Shown: positions 1 through 12,192 of the stretch, piece by piece
Layout: every line of letters begins with the position of its first letter
How positions within the stretch are numbered: position 1 is the stretch's first letter
Origin: Theristus sp. LFF4_11
Taxonomy: Eukaryota > Nematoda > Chromadorea > Monhysterida > Xyalidae
Reading direction: 5' to 3'
Length of the DNA stretch: 64,000 bases
Assembly (NCBI GenBank): GCA_030248135.1
Contig: JASANC010002284.1
Span: 32,437 to 96,436 of the forward strand
The notes under the pieces: model-generated
Database searches by the model: none
Seen by the model: the letters and a program-made list of their open reading frames with translations, nothing else
What the model was told of the DNA's origin: nothing
Translations under genes and position numbers: made by a program

Positions 1-756
1 CAAAAACTCAGACCCCATTTGTTACCCGGTAAATTGCCGTGTTCGAAAAGATTGCGACTACTATAATTCGACTAAAACTTTCAAGATGATATAATGTCAT
101 TTTGATCACAAAACTAGTTTAAAATTTTAAACACAGCATAGTTCCTCCACAAAATCCAGGATTTGCTCGAATTTTTGTGTAATCCAAGTTCTAATACCCT
201 AAAAAAGTATTGTTAATTGCACCCAACGTTAAAATGTGAACTGAAATGGAGAGTAAGAAGCTCAGAAATTTTTAAAAGAAATTTCGGTTACTAATACTGA
301 AAACTTTAACAATTGGCATTTAACAATTGGCAGAAAACCGCAGCACATGACATTATTATTGCGCACTCATTTGAGGATATTATATAAGATAAAAAATACA
401 GTTTATATTGGAAAAATTTCCGAAATACCAGAAAGTTTTTTAAAAGTCATGACAATTAACAGTCGATCGAACCGGGCAAAGTTGTGCGCACTTTTTCATG
501 GAATAATTCGAATCGAAACAATAATGTAAAAGCAAACAATTCAGAACCGCAAATTTTCTGTGTAAACTAGCAGTTGACCCGTGCCTACGGCCCGGGTAAA
601 AAGTTTGCGATTTTGTTAACAGCAAGGTGCACCCGCGGATTAATCGACATTTGCTTCTGTTTTCCTGGAACGGGAAACGTGTTGATTTTTTAACCAAGGC
701 CTTCTTTCATGCGTTGATACCGTTTATTGTTTGGGGCAAGCGTTCCGCTTTCATTT
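1..756. other. Left-edge AT-rich non-coding sequence
   Basis: Only short chance ORFs are present. I see no exon, RNA gene or complete mobile element. Confidence 0.6.
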
Positions 757-1323
757 TTAGCTCGAGAACCCGCTCGATTTTTGAAAGTGCTTTTCAAACG
801 TGTTTGTTTTTATGCTTTTCGATTCGGTGTCAATTCTATGTCAAAAATGATTCTTTTATAACCCTGTTATCGTGATTTGCAATCGCTGAGAAAGTTTTTT
901 TCTAAACTAATTGAATTAGCTGCTCCCGTTTGTTTTCGGTTAGTTAAGTTTTAAAAACTCGGTTAAAGGCAAGTCGTTCCAGTTGGATTTTTTCTGGTTG
1001 AATGAAATTGTTCAAACGTGACTTGCTTGTTTGACAATTTCATTTTTCAGAGTCGCTAAGTCTGACACAAAGAGGCTTGTTTATCTTTTACAGAACTGGC
1101 CGGAATCGATACCCGTTTATTTGCACAATCCCATTTGTTTTTTATAGTAATCCCGCTTTTGCCAAAAATGTTTTAAACAATATGATTTCAGTTTCTGCTG
1201 TTTCAAAGTTGAAAATTTGTGTTCACCAATTTTGCTTTTTGAAAATCACAGAATTTTGGTTAAAATCTTGTAAAAACTGCTGTTTGTTTTGTGCTCTCAC
1301 AATCGATCTTCATGACCTGTTTC
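757..1323 (+). repeat. Dispersed repeat, copy 1
   Basis: This 0.57-kb block is closely repeated in direct orientation at about 7290-7864, from CTCGAGAACCCGCTCGATTT to CAATCGATCTTCATGACCTG. The second copy lies inside the hAT-like element at 6761-8299, so this copy is probably a remnant of the same or a related element without its ends. Confidence 0.7.
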
Positions 1324-1448
1324 AATTTGCTTTGATCCAACGTTCCGCAGCAACGTTACCCGTGTATTTGGTTCAGAAAAAATATGGGATTCAATTATTA
1401 TTCACAGGAAAAGCAATTTTGTATGAAAAAAATTAATAGCCGATTTCG

Positions 1449-2027
1449 GGCTCGTGTACTATTCCGGCCCGCGAAATTCCGGCCCGTAGAATTCCGGCCC
1501 GCTCATTCCGGCCCGAAGAATTCCGGCCCGAAGAATTCCGGCCCGGAGAATTCCGGCCCGGAGAATTTTCGCCAGCAAGAACAATATTAAACCACACGAA
1601 GTGATTTTTGGTAAATAAATTCTTGTGATTTTTTATTTTTGTTTAGAACTTGCTTGCAGTGACTTGTTGTAGGTTCCTAATCCTAAGCCAAGCCTTTTTG
1701 ATAAGGTAAAAGGGTCACAAATCCTGTTCATGATAAAAAATTTAAAAATTTAGTTGTAGTTTCTTTTTTCCAAAAGGTTTCATTTTCCAAAAAAGCAAAC
1801 AGGACGAACATCATTGAAAATACACTGTAACATGTGAACATCGATATTTTTATTTTATTATTTCATTACCAAAATCACTTCGTGTGGTTTAATATTGTTC
1901 GTGCTGGCGAAAATTCTCCGGGCCGGAATTCTCCGGGCCGGAATTCTTCGGGCCGGAATTCTTCGGGCCGGAATGAGCGGGCCGGAATTCTTCAGGCCGG
2001 AATTAGCGGGCCGGAATTGTACCCCCC
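1449..2027. mobile_element. Foldback-type element with GGCCCG-rich inverted ends
   Basis: Both ends carry tandem copies of a short GAATTCCGGCCCG-like unit in opposite orientation, followed inward by an inverted copy of AACCACACGAAGTGATTTT. The element is flanked by a perfect 10-bp direct repeat GCCGATTTCG (1439-1448 and 2028-2037), read as the target-site duplication. Long tandem-rich inverted ends and a 9-10 bp duplication suggest a foldback or MULE-type element. No transposase is present. Related GGCC-rich fragments occur near 17380-17480. Confidence 0.75.
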
Positions 2028-2367
2028 GCCGATTTCGTTATTGTTGGTTTTTCAAAGTCGCAAATTCGTTTTATTCGGAGACCCGTTTTTCCAATTTCTG
2101 CTGTCGATCATAATCGGATGTGCCGCCCATTCTGTGACATGGTGGCGGCTTTTTGGAGCAATTCGTTCCCGCACATTATAATCTCATCTTTTTACATCAC
2201 AACTACCAACCGAACTGACCATTGCGACGTAACGTTGAGGAAAGAACTGAATGAATCATGATGACTCGTTGTTGAAAACCGAAAGAGAGAAAATAATTTG
2301 CATAGAAAAATTGTTAAAAAGTGATAGCAACATTTTGATTTCGCTGCCTTAAATAGCAAAAAGTTGG

Positions 2368-2399
2368 ACGGACAGACAGACAGACAGACGGACAGACAA
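2368..2399 (+). repeat. (GACA)n microsatellite
   Basis: Short imperfect GACA/GACG tandem repeat in the 3' flank of the MBOAT gene. Confidence 0.7.
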
Positions 2400-2766
2400 A
2401 GTAATATTTTAGTATAGTAGATTACAAAATGACCTTTTTGCGAAAAAATCCTCACATAATTTTCTCCTTGTTCAAAATTATTAAACACTCAATCACTCAG
2501 TAGAAATTTGCGTTTTTTTCCACATTTTTTAAATTTTACCCAATAAACTGAAAACAAAAAGCTAGGCGACTTTCTCACCGACAAAAAAACAACAAAAACA
2601 ACCGAAAACACCAAGTTGTAAAACAGCAGCATGTAAAAAGAAACAGTGACAGTAGTGACACTGACAACAATCATGTAGCAACGACACTTGTGGATGTGGA
2701 TGTTTTTGAGACTCGGAAAATGCAACATCAGACAAATACTTTTCCGTTAACCGAAGGTTGACTACC

Positions 2767-2905
2767 GGATATTTTGTGGTAATAGCTGATTGGTTGGTAT
2801 CACGCTGCCCCTGCCCACCTCCAGGGAGGTGGAGCCTGATGCGCGTGCACAAAGTGCACACACCTTGTGACACCAACCAATCTGCTAATCCACAAAAAAT
2901 ATCCC
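2767..2905. mobile_element. MITE of the CTGATTGGTTGG family
   Basis: Inverted ends (GATATTTTGTGGT, then GCTGATTGGTTGGT) surround a GC-rich centre. It lies about 65 bp beyond the MBOAT stop codon, so it may fall in the 3'UTR. Related palindromic copies are at 17639-17765, 20922-21074 and 59677-59818, and an enlarged form at 23518-24311. Confidence 0.6.
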
Positions 2906-2971
2906 GTTCGACAATAAATCACAAATACAATACACACCGTTTGCAAACGGACGAATGTGATCATCGGCAAA

Positions 2972-5900
2972 TCAATCCTCCTTCTGATGATGTATCAAAT
3001 CCCCGTTATTGATCAAACAATGATTGCTATTCACGACGACGGTGGCATTATTCGTCTTCGAAATGTCGCCATTAACGCGATGACTTGCCGTGTCAGTTTG
3101 AATATTGGCGGCAAAAGTGGCGTTTTTCGAATGGCGCTTCGAAAAAAGCACCGTCGACTGTATGGAACCGTCTGATGAACTTTGCGTTTCAGCGTCATCA
3201 ACAGACTGTGCAACCGTTGTACTGGTCTTTCTGGACGCATCACGCGGAGGTCGCAGTATCAGTGGCAGGACAATCAGGACGAACAACGTTAAGATGTGTC
3301 CCATAAAATACAGCTGCCTAAAAAACGTGAAATTACTGGTCATACGTAAAACTGAAATCTGAAATAGAAATTCGTGAAATAGTGATGTGACGCATAGCTG
3401 ATAAACACGCTGAAAATGCGTTCATAAACAAACACTCTCCAGCGTTAGCTAGGTGTTTTTTTTTTCTGCGCAAATGAATGTTTGCAAGTTCAAATGAGTG
3501 CCTCAAAAATACAAATTTCAGCAAGTGGTTTTGGAGGACTGCACCGCGCAGCCGTTCTTCGTGTTTCAAGTCACCAACGAATCCTCAGAAACAAGACGCC
3601 AAACAAAAAGAATCCTCATCCGAAGAAGATGCCATTGACTGAATACTGAAACGTACAAAAACCCCAGCACAAACAAGAGAAAACCAAAAGACAGACCAAA
3701 ACAACTCACTTGTACAAATGCAACGGGATTTCCGCCCACACGTACACCCACGGAAACAGTGCATAAATTGTGGCGATCCTAGTGACAACGCCCGTCAAAA
3801 CATCATACGCCAACTGGCGATTGGCGTTGCTGCCGTCGCCAATAAACAAATGACGCAGACAACGACGACCCTGGAAAAACGCAATCAAAACAAAATCGAT
3901 TCGCGCAAAGCGCACTCGTGGCCTGGTGGTAGTGCGTTAGACTACAGTCTGTGCGCTCGGGGGATCGAGTCCCGCCGATGGGTGTATAGGCACTTAATGA
4001 CAGAAAACTCTATGAGCGCCCTGCTCAATGGCGTTCTGTACGGTTAGCCCTGGCTAAAAACATCGCCTAAAAATCACAACAACAACAACAACAACAAGAA
4101 AGCACTGTGTACATGTATCCACATGTAGTTTCTTAAGATGCCAGCAAAGAAGCTGCAAAAACCATTGTGTGTTGAACTGCGAAACGGCGCAAAGAATCGT
4201 CCAAAAAAGCGGCATTTATCGTCGCGTTGTTTTCAACAACGCCATACCCGTTTCCAAGCGCTCGTCAGCAGCGCCGCCTGCGCGAACATGATGTAATAGG
4301 CGGGAAAAAACCCGTGCCACCAAGCCGACAGCAGATACGTCGTACCCGTTCGAAGGCGGACATGCGCGCGATCGTACGAGACACGACGAAGCCACCGCAA
4401 CGTGGACACGTTCCAGTTGTCTACGAGATCCTTCCAGCTGGTGCCGAACTGTGCGAACGCGAGAAAGAAACGAGCATTATTGCACGTTGAAATTGACAAA
4501 TTCAGAAGCGAAAGAACGAACGGATGGCTTTGAAAAGAAAGATGGAAATTCGGGTTGTTGCTTCAAGTACCGCTAGCAGCGGTAGATTGAGCATCGAAGT
4601 GTCAAAGACTAAAACAACATTTCTGTTTCTGTGTCCTCTGCAGTGTTTCTGATCTCACCATGTTAGCCTTTTGGCCGGCAACCATGTTTAAGGCGGAAAC
4701 ACCATTTAGTTTTTCGTCCGTACGCACAAACGTCGTTCTAAATCCCGTGCGCAAACTAATCGTGTCCGTAATGCATTAAGATAGCACACACGACACGATT
4801 TCTAAATCGCGTAGCCATTTTTTACGTGTCGTGTCCGTGCGTACGCACAAAAAACTAATTGCTAAACGCGGCTTTAGTCTGTAACAGAAGCCAAAAAAAA
4901 CTCGAGACGTCAGGTGGCATGCAGTACGCCAGTGTCCGAGCGAGCCACATGCATGGTCGAAACACGTTGCTCACCAAATTGGCTGACACCGAATTGGCGC
5001 GACATCTATTTACAGTGGCAGCCATGAACTACAACAACATCAACAACAGTGCAGGCGTATCAATGGACGCTTGCTGTCACCGCCATTGCGGTAAAGAGTC
5101 GCGCCAATTTCGCAATAGTCCGACCAGACTGCACGTGAACAATAACCATTGACCCGCTCCAGAACGCACTGCGGCGCCGACGCCGGGGGTGGAATTTGTG
5201 GCGAAACTGCACTTATTTACCTCCACTTGCCAGATGTTGATATTCGAGACGAGGTCCCATCTCGGTTCGCCCGTCGCCTTGTCATACCCGTTGAAACCGA
5301 TTCCGCACGCGTTGTGAACGGCGTCAGCTGAAGTTCTTTTGAAACTTGTAGAAATCTAAAAAGGGATTTGTATTTTAGAAACTTGTAGAAACTTAAAAAG
5401 AGATTTGTTTTTTAGAAACTTGTAGAAACTTAAAAAGAGATTTGTATTTTAGAAACTTGTAGAAACTTAAAAAGAGATATTTTAGAAACTTGTAGAAACT
5501 TAAAAAGAGATTTGTTTTTTAGAAACTTGTAGAAACTTAAAAAGAGATTTGTATTTTAGAAATTGTAGAAACTTAAAAAGGAATTTGTATTTTAGCAACT
5601 TGAAAAGAGATTTGTATTTTAGAAACTTGTAGAAACTTAAAAAGAGATTTGTATTTTAGAAACTTGCAGAAACTTAAAAAGAGATTTGTATTTTAGAAAC
5701 TTGTAGAAACTTAAAAAGAGATTTGTACAGTATGGCCGAATAAATGAGGCAGTCCGTCAAGGCGGGATCAGTCGCAGACTAGGAGTTGTCTTTTTTAATA
5801 ATGCAAACATAATTCCCAATCATGTACGCAACGGAAAAAGAATGAACAGAATAGCGCGAATAATCCGTTAGTTTAAAAAACGCGTCAAATTTAGCACACA

Positions 5901-8900
5901 ATTTGGTTTCTGAACGTCTTTTTTCTTGCATTCAAAATTCGCGCGCTCCTTGAACCCTGAAAAAAGCTGCCATGTTTAATCGGCCATACCGTATTTTAGA
6001 AACTTGTAGAAACTTTTAAAAAGGGATTTGTATTTTAGAGACTGCACGTCTTAACCAAGTCAATACCGAATGTTTGGCGGATTCCGTTTTCAGCACTCCC
6101 TATTGCAGTAACGGGACACAAACGCAAAAAAAATCGTAATATCTAGCACAGACCAACCAAGTTGGTTTCACTGGCCTATTTGCAAAAAAAAACACAAAAA
6201 ACCACACAACCAACAAAACTGAAAGCCACTAGCGACTCACAGATGATCCACGCGAAATAGTACTGACATCGGTAGACGAGCAGCGCCACGTACATACGTG
6301 CGTACCAGACAAGGACGCCCTCGTCTCCGATGGTCACCAACGAACGCACGGAGAATAACGGCTCGAATACAACGACGACGGTCATTAACAGCACGCCGAA
6401 AACGGTCTTCTTGATGGTGGCATTCTGAGAGGTCAAAATGTGGCTTAAGCTTTTTTCTGACACGTTGTTCATTGTTGCCGAAGTCCTTGTCTCAAGACGG
6501 TGCACTTTCTTCTGAATCTTCTGTTGCACAGACAGATATGTGAACCATTTCATAAACCTCTTTGATATGCTGTTCATTGGTTGTGATGTGAAGTCCTTGT
6601 CTTGTCTGAAGACAGTGACACTTTCATGAATTTGCACAGTGCACAAACACACTGGCAAACCGCCGTTGTCCTGCGCGCGCTTTGCTTGCCTGTGTGTTTG
6701 TTTCGAGCATGTGGAGCATGAGACAAGGGCGTGAAACAAAAAAAAGTGCACGGTTTCAAGTAGAGTTGCCACGGTAGGCCTTTTTTGGTCACGGTACGGT
6801 TTACGGTTTGAGACGCAATTTTTTTCACGGTTTCGGTACGGTACGGTAAATTGAAAAGCTCAACGGTACGGTTTTCGGTACGGTTTGAAAAATTTTAAAA
6901 TCGCACGGTACGGTTTCGGTACGGTTACCGTGGATTTTGAATTTACACGGGCGGTAAACCGTATTTTTACGGTTTGAAAATTAAAAAGTTTTAAAATGCA
7001 CTGTGCTTCACTTTTTGTTTCTCTCTGTGCTATTTTGTTGTGTTGCATGTCGCCGTTCTCGTTCAGTCAGACAAGCAATGGAAGCGGCAGTGGGACAAAA
7101 ACAAAACACAAACTTACACCACCTACCTACACCATAGCAAGAGTACAGGAAGACCCAACCGAAACCTAAATCTACCACATCACAAGGTGGACCAGCACAG
7201 CACCAGAGTCAGACCAGCTGAACCAACCCTGCGCTGCGTAAGGTGTGAAATCTAGATAATAAAGAAACAAATTTTTGTAATAATTTAATCTCGAGAACCC
7301 GCTCGATTTTTTAGTGCTTTTCAAACGTTTCAAATGTTTGTTTCAAGCTTTTCGATTAGGTGTCAATTCTATGTCAAAGATGATTCTTTTATAACTCTGT
7401 TTCGCTAATTTTGCAATCGTTGACAATTTTTTTAAACTATTTGAATTTGCTGCCCCCGTTTGTTCTCGGTTAGTTAAGTTAAACTTGGTTAAAGTGAAGT
7501 CGTTCCCGTTAGACTTTTTCTGCGTGACATAAACTTGTTTAAACGTGACTTGATTGTTTGACAACTACATTTTTTAAAGTCGCTAAGTTTGACCCGAAGA
7601 GGCCCCTTTATTTTTTTATTTTACAGAACTGGCCGGGAATCGATACCCGTTTATTTGCACAATCCCATTTGTGTTTTTTATGCCCGCTTTTGCACAAAAA
7701 TGTTTTTTAAACAATATTATTTCAGTTTCTACTGTTTAAAAATTGCAAATTTGTGTTCACCAAAATTTTGCTTTTTGAAAGTCACAGAATTTTAGTTAAA
7801 ATCTTGTAAAAACTGCTGTTTGTTTAGTGTTCTCACAGTCACAATCGATCTTCATGACCTGTTTTATTGTCATTAATTATTAATTAGCGCGTGTTTTATT
7901 TTAGTTTTTTAGTATACACTAAAAACTAAAAAAAGTAATGTGAAAGCCGTTGATTTTTACAACGGCACAAAAAAACAAATAAAATTTTTATGTATCCGTG
8001 GGACATGCAACCTATATGATACCAACGAAAAATCAAACGCACGCCACGCCACACACAGCGCACGCACACAAAAAAAGCTTGGTCAAACCGTCAATTTTGG
8101 AAAAAATACGACGGTTTCGGTACGGTTTGCCAAAATTTTGCCACGGTACGGTCAACGGTACGGTAATTGTATTTTGATGACGGTACGGTTTTCGGTACGG
8201 TTTGGAAATTTTAAAATCGCACGGTACGGTCACGGTACGGTACGGTAAAACCGTACCGCCCGTATTTTTACGGTTTTTACGGTTACCGTGGCAACTATAG
8301 TTTCAAGATCAGGCCCATTTGCGCTATTGTTGCTTGGCACAAAAATGCGAACTACGAACAAGTTGGAACTTCACACTTCATAAACACAAGAAGTTCGAAC
8401 CAACCCAAGGCGTAGGCAGAGGACCTAAACGTTGTGCACTTGAACCGTTCGTAACGCTGCCATTACCGACATGAACGTTGTCGTCTGTTTTCTGAGAAAA
8501 ATGAAGCTTAAAATATTTGAAAAAAACAACTCAAAAAACTTTTTCAAACCGCTTTCAACAATGCAAACGTTTGATTCAAATGTTGCGCAGTAAAAAAGCT
8601 GTGTTTATGTTGTTGGCCCGCGAGAGAGCTAAGCGTCCATTCACACCAAACCACCGGAGTTTTGGTACCTTCGTTTTTTCTGGAACCGGCAGGGGAGCTA
8701 GAAATTAAAAAACAAAAAAACTGCTCACTTTCTGCACACTCCTAGCATAGACGTGTTTCTCATCGATCCAATCCATGTAGTCCACAAAGAACACCAGTGG
8801 ACCGCAGAAGATACTCTGGTAGTTGAGCATATACGAAAAGTACTCCAGCGGCGTTGGCATTCGTCTGGAATGAGAAAAAACATGAAATGTGTTGAACAAA

Positions 8901-11460
8901 ACACACTTGAACTGCGGTGGTGGGTGACCAATGAAGTTCACATTCAAAACCATCCAACGTTCCTGATTGGTTGCGCATCTGCATGCGCAACAACCGAATC
9001 AATGAGTGCGTGTGCGACTATTCCAATCCATTCCATTTTATTTCGCGAAAAAGCAGGAAACTCCGATAAAACTGCATGAACAGCATGTAGTTCGGACACC
9101 CGACCCAAACTATTGTGGATTTATTCAAACGTGTCCGGACTAAAATGACGTCATTTGCTTTAAAAACGCCCGTTTGTCAAAGTACAGGCACTAAAATGTC
9201 AGTTGGGTGTGACTGATTCGACATTCACCATTTGTTTACGGGGAAAAAACCGGCAAAATGGAAAGTTTGGTTTGCTGTGAACGGCAAGCGCATGTTTGGC
9301 GGCACATGACGTCATTTCAGTTGGACACGTTTAAAAAAATAGGTCATACAATAAAACCAAACACGCCATCCAACGTTGTCCTTATGTCTCACCTAACCGC
9401 TTCACGTGCTTGTATGTCGTTCAACTTCTCGCCGCGTTTGATCTTCCAGATGCCGTCGTGTATGCTGAACGCCAACATCGTCGCGCGCTGCACGATCAGC
9501 ATCATTGGACTGGAAAGAATAGAACGCTCGTTTTTTGGGGGGACTTTTGTCTGTTGTGTTTGATTCTTGGTTGACACGTCCGCTGTTGTCGACTTCTGCT
9601 TTTGTATAAACTGAATTCTCAGGCACAATGATTTTGAAATCAACGAATTTTTTTTTTTGCTAGAGACAAATGGTGGACTGGTTGCATTTTGAACTGACTG
9701 ATCTAATTAACTAAATTGTATGATTGTTCTCCGCATTTCGATCTGGCTGGCATCAAATCAGTGAATGGTTTCATCCAGCGATCGACCACTCTCAAAGTTT
9801 CAAAATTCGACAAAAACCACAAAAAACGAAAAACTTCAAATACTCTCTGAAAAAATCAGCAAAAAGACCGCACCCGGAGATATCGATGACGTACTCGGTG
9901 ATATGCGTCACCCTGTACCAATGCAACCACGTCAAGTACGAGGCGCTGAACACGAACACGACACGGTGGATGTGATTCAGGGGGGTGACCAGTAGAAGCA
10001 CGTAGCAGCCGAGTGCTAGCGCAAGCACGTGTTTGAATGCACTGCAAACAATGCGACATTCAGGGTGATCGGTTTGATGTTGATTCGAGATCGGCATTGA
10101 TTGATGAAATGATTTGCAGATGCATTGAGATTGGTGTTGAAGGAGGGCTTTCGGATATGTTGACTCATTTGACTGGTGTAGAAAGTTATGAAGAAATTGA
10201 TTGATTGATTGGTTGATTGATTGATTGGCTGGTTGATTGAACGGCTTCTGGATACAATGACTGATTGAATGAATGAAATTGATTGATCGGAATCACTGAT
10301 CGACCAATGAACATGGCGAAATACTAGAAACTGTGGCAGTTTCCGTTTCCATCCAGCTGGACGTGACGCTAAAACGCTCAGCCCAATTCAGCTGACGCCA
10401 CCGTTTCAAGTTCTGCAACGCTAACAACAACATCAACCCGGTTCCACACAGTTGTGTGCAAAGTTTTTCGGCGTTTTTTGAAATGGTTTCTCGCTGCGTT
10501 CCGGTAGGTAGGTTGTCCGTAGATTTAACAAAAAATGAAACATGGAAAGTCCACTCTTGTGAAACATCGCAAACCATGCACGGCACTGGACTGGATAACC
10601 GGGTTTGCCGACAATTTTCGTTTTGTTGTTGTTGTGATTTTTAGGCGATGTTTTTAGCCAGGGCTAACCCAGAGAAGCGTACAGAACGCCATTGAGTACG
10701 GCGCCCATCGAGTTTTCTCGTTCATCAAGTGCCTAACACCCCGTCGGCGGGGCTCGATCCTTCGACCGCACAGACGATAGTCGAATGCACTACCACCAGA
10801 CCACGAGCGATTACTCACCCGCCATACATAAACAGACAGAGCAGCAGACCGATGCCGGGCGGCACGATCAGTCGCGTCTGTCGGCTTACATTCGCCAACG
10901 AGCATCGATGATAGAACCAGACGGAAATCGGCACCGACACCAGCAGACACAGCACGAAGTTGAACTGCAATACACACACGAGAGATACAAAAGCAGTTTT
11001 TTTTCAATGTTGGTGAATATGTTGACTGTTGAACTGGGTGGAAACCACTGAAAACATTCGAATATGATTTGGCTGCAGCTTAAAAAAACGTTTTGCAGCC
11101 AACGAAAACGTTGCAATACTGACACGCTGATTCTAGCGCTACAAAGTCAAGTCAGTCTGCGTGCGCACAAGCCACATCGCAGCCAATCGGCTGTCACTTC
11201 ATACAGCAACGCTGTGCGATCCCGTCCAGTCGTCAAGTATCTGAATTTGGGATTGGCACACTGATCGGCTAATGATCAAAAAATGGTTCGACCAATCAGT
11301 CAGTTAGGTTCCACACTTCAAAAGTTGCAAAATGATGCGTTCTTTTGATTTTTGTCATCGTGTGTTCGCTCGCTCTCACCTTGTCCACGCTGAAGCCAAT
11401 CAACTCGGCCACCGGAGTCAGCAGTTTGCTGCCCGAACAGAACGTGTATTCGCCGGGCAT
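2972..11460 (-). CDS. MBOAT1/2: MBOAT1/2-type membrane-bound lysophospholipid O-acyltransferase (10 exons)
   Basis: Coding exons in transcript order: 11460-11380, 10964-10819, 10041-9874, 9509-9393, 8864-8729, 6424-6241, 5327-5221, 4448-4248, 3870-3710, 3317-2972. They join in phase to 1647 nt (548 aa), close to the roughly 500 aa of animal MBOAT1/2. The protein is a multi-pass ER acyltransferase that re-acylates lysophospholipids with acyl-CoA. Diagnostic stretches are VIDISGPMM followed by AFSIHDG (exons 3-4), MPTPLEYFSYML (exon 5), YYFAWIISDAVHNACG (exons 6-7), DNWN (Asn326) and LSAWWHGFFPAYY (catalytic His358, exon 8). The C-terminal tail of about 80 residues is Ser/Thr/Asn-rich and divergent. 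The start is the Met of MPGEYTFCSG, just before the family motif GSKLLTPVAELIG; no coding acceptor is visible upstream. Introns carry SINEs, a 1.5-kb hAT-like element and a minisatellite. MBOAT1 and MBOAT2 cannot be separated from this sequence. Confidence 0.93.
3911..4098 (+). mobile_element. tRNA-derived SINE, family 1, copy 1
   Basis: A tRNA-like head has an A box (TGGCCTGGTGGTAGTGCG) and a B box (GGGATCGAGTCCCGCC). A unique body follows (CACTTAATGACAGAAAACTC, AGCCCTGGCTAAAAACATCG), and the tail is (CAA)n. The same body and tail recur at 10621-10809 (-) and 42094-42255 (+). It sits antisense in intron 8 of the MBOAT gene. The anticodon arm is degenerate, so it is not a functional tRNA. Confidence 0.8.
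4691..4872. mobile_element. MITE with CGTCCGTACGCAC ends, copy 1
   Basis: About 180 bp, almost identical to 56571-56750. Inverted ends contain TTTAGTTTTTCGTCCGTACG on the left and its counterpart GTACGCACAAAAAACTAA on the right. It lies in MBOAT intron 7. Confidence 0.7.
5336..6040 (+). repeat. 37-bp minisatellite interrupted by a MITE
   Basis: Tandem unit of about 37 bp (AGAAACTTGTAGAAACTT, then AAAAAGAGATTTGTATTTT), more than ten copies with small deletions. It is split by the TA-flanked element at 5728-5991. It lies in intron 6 of the MBOAT gene and begins 9 bp upstream of exon 7 in transcript direction (5327), so it reaches the acceptor. Confidence 0.9.
5728..5991. mobile_element. Tc1/mariner-like MITE, TA target, copy 1
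   Basis: 264 bp with inverted ends CAGTATGGCCGAATAAA and CGGTATGGCCGATTAAA, flanked by TA on both sides. The interrupted minisatellite unit reads GATTTG-TA...TA-TTTTAG, while empty units read GATTTGTATTTTAG, so the TA duplication is shown directly. A second copy is at 16807-17071. Confidence 0.9.
6761..8299. mobile_element. hAT-like element with GGTACGGTTT-rich ends
   Basis: 1539 bp flanked by a perfect 8-bp duplication GTTTCAAG (6753-6760 and 8300-8307). Ends are TAGAGTTGCCACGGTA and its inverted counterpart TACCGTGGCAACTATA. Subterminal regions are arrays of GGTACGGTTT-type repeats in opposite orientation. The middle holds the dispersed repeat also found at 757-1323. No transposase is visible. 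It sits in MBOAT intron 5. The 8-bp duplication and TAGAG-type end fit hAT. Confidence 0.85.
9111..9343 (+). mobile_element. MITE of the AAACGTGTCC/TGACGTCAT family, copy 1
   Basis: About 230 bp with inverted ends containing AAACGTGTCC and AATGACGTCAT; inner markers are CAAAGTACAGGCACTAAAAT and CATTTGTTTACGGG. Other copies are at 24986-25220 (+), 59465-59679 (-) and 47374-54240 (-, split by a large insertion). It lies in MBOAT intron 4. Confidence 0.85.
10194..10290 (+). repeat. (GATT)n low-complexity tract
   Basis: Imperfect TTGATTGATTGG-type tandem repeats in intron 2 of the MBOAT gene. Confidence 0.75.
10621..10809 (-). mobile_element. tRNA-derived SINE, family 1, copy 2, abutting a splice donor
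   Basis: Sense-oriented copy in MBOAT intron 2. The head (CGCTCGTGGTCTGGTGGTAG) begins 10 nt into the intron: the exon ends at 10819 and the donor is GTGAGTAAT. The tail is the (CAA)n run at 10621. The B box is GGATCGAGCCCCGCC. Confidence 0.82.
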
Positions 11461-12192
11461 TCTTTTTGATTTGCCGATTCTCCGAACCGAACTCAAGTTC
11501 GATGCTTGCTCCCGAAGTTTTGAATGATAATTGTCTTCTTGCTGATGAATCGTGTCTGAATATGCCCGCTATTAAATTGGACGGCCTTTCATTATCAAAC
11601 GGCTGGATTTATTTTGTCCGGCGATTTTCTGTCTCTCTGCAGCAAAAAAAACAACAACAGTCATGAATTGAGCACATGATTTAGCGAATGAACAGACGAA
11701 CACACTCTCACAGCACACTTCTTCGAGAACCATGCACGGTGTGTCGTGTTCGTTCGAAAACGTAAACTCCAAAAACACTTTCTGGAAAATACTGATGGCT
11801 GTTTGTTATCAAAAAAGTTGAACAAAAAAAACACGAAACATAATCAAATTACGCTGCGCTGATATACACACGCGTTTGGATAGCGCAAAAAACGTTATTC
11901 ACACATAAATAAACCAGCGCAATTTGCGTGTTTTTTTGGCGAAATGCACAAGCCAAGGAACGAATATGCTCAAACGCCAATTCAGTGGTATTCAAACATT
12001 TGACTGGATCAGAACATTTTTAATGGAGAATTCAATTATTATTTCTGCGAAACAGGCACTGGAAGGATGGAATTCTGTTACCGAGAGTGAAGTGGGTGCC
12101 CCAGGGCTTTGAAAACCCGTTTATTTGAGAAATATTAATTGAATTCTCTATTAAGAAAACAATGTGTTCCGGTGAAACGGTTGCACAGCACA

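Noticed and set aside
3911..3990. Possible tRNA gene
   Set aside because: A and B boxes are present but the anticodon arm and acceptor stem do not fold, and the sequence continues into a SINE body shared by three loci.
5336..6040. Regular short repeats that could suggest a CRISPR array
   Set aside because: Units are contiguous with no unique spacers, the host is eukaryotic, and the array is a minisatellite in an intron.
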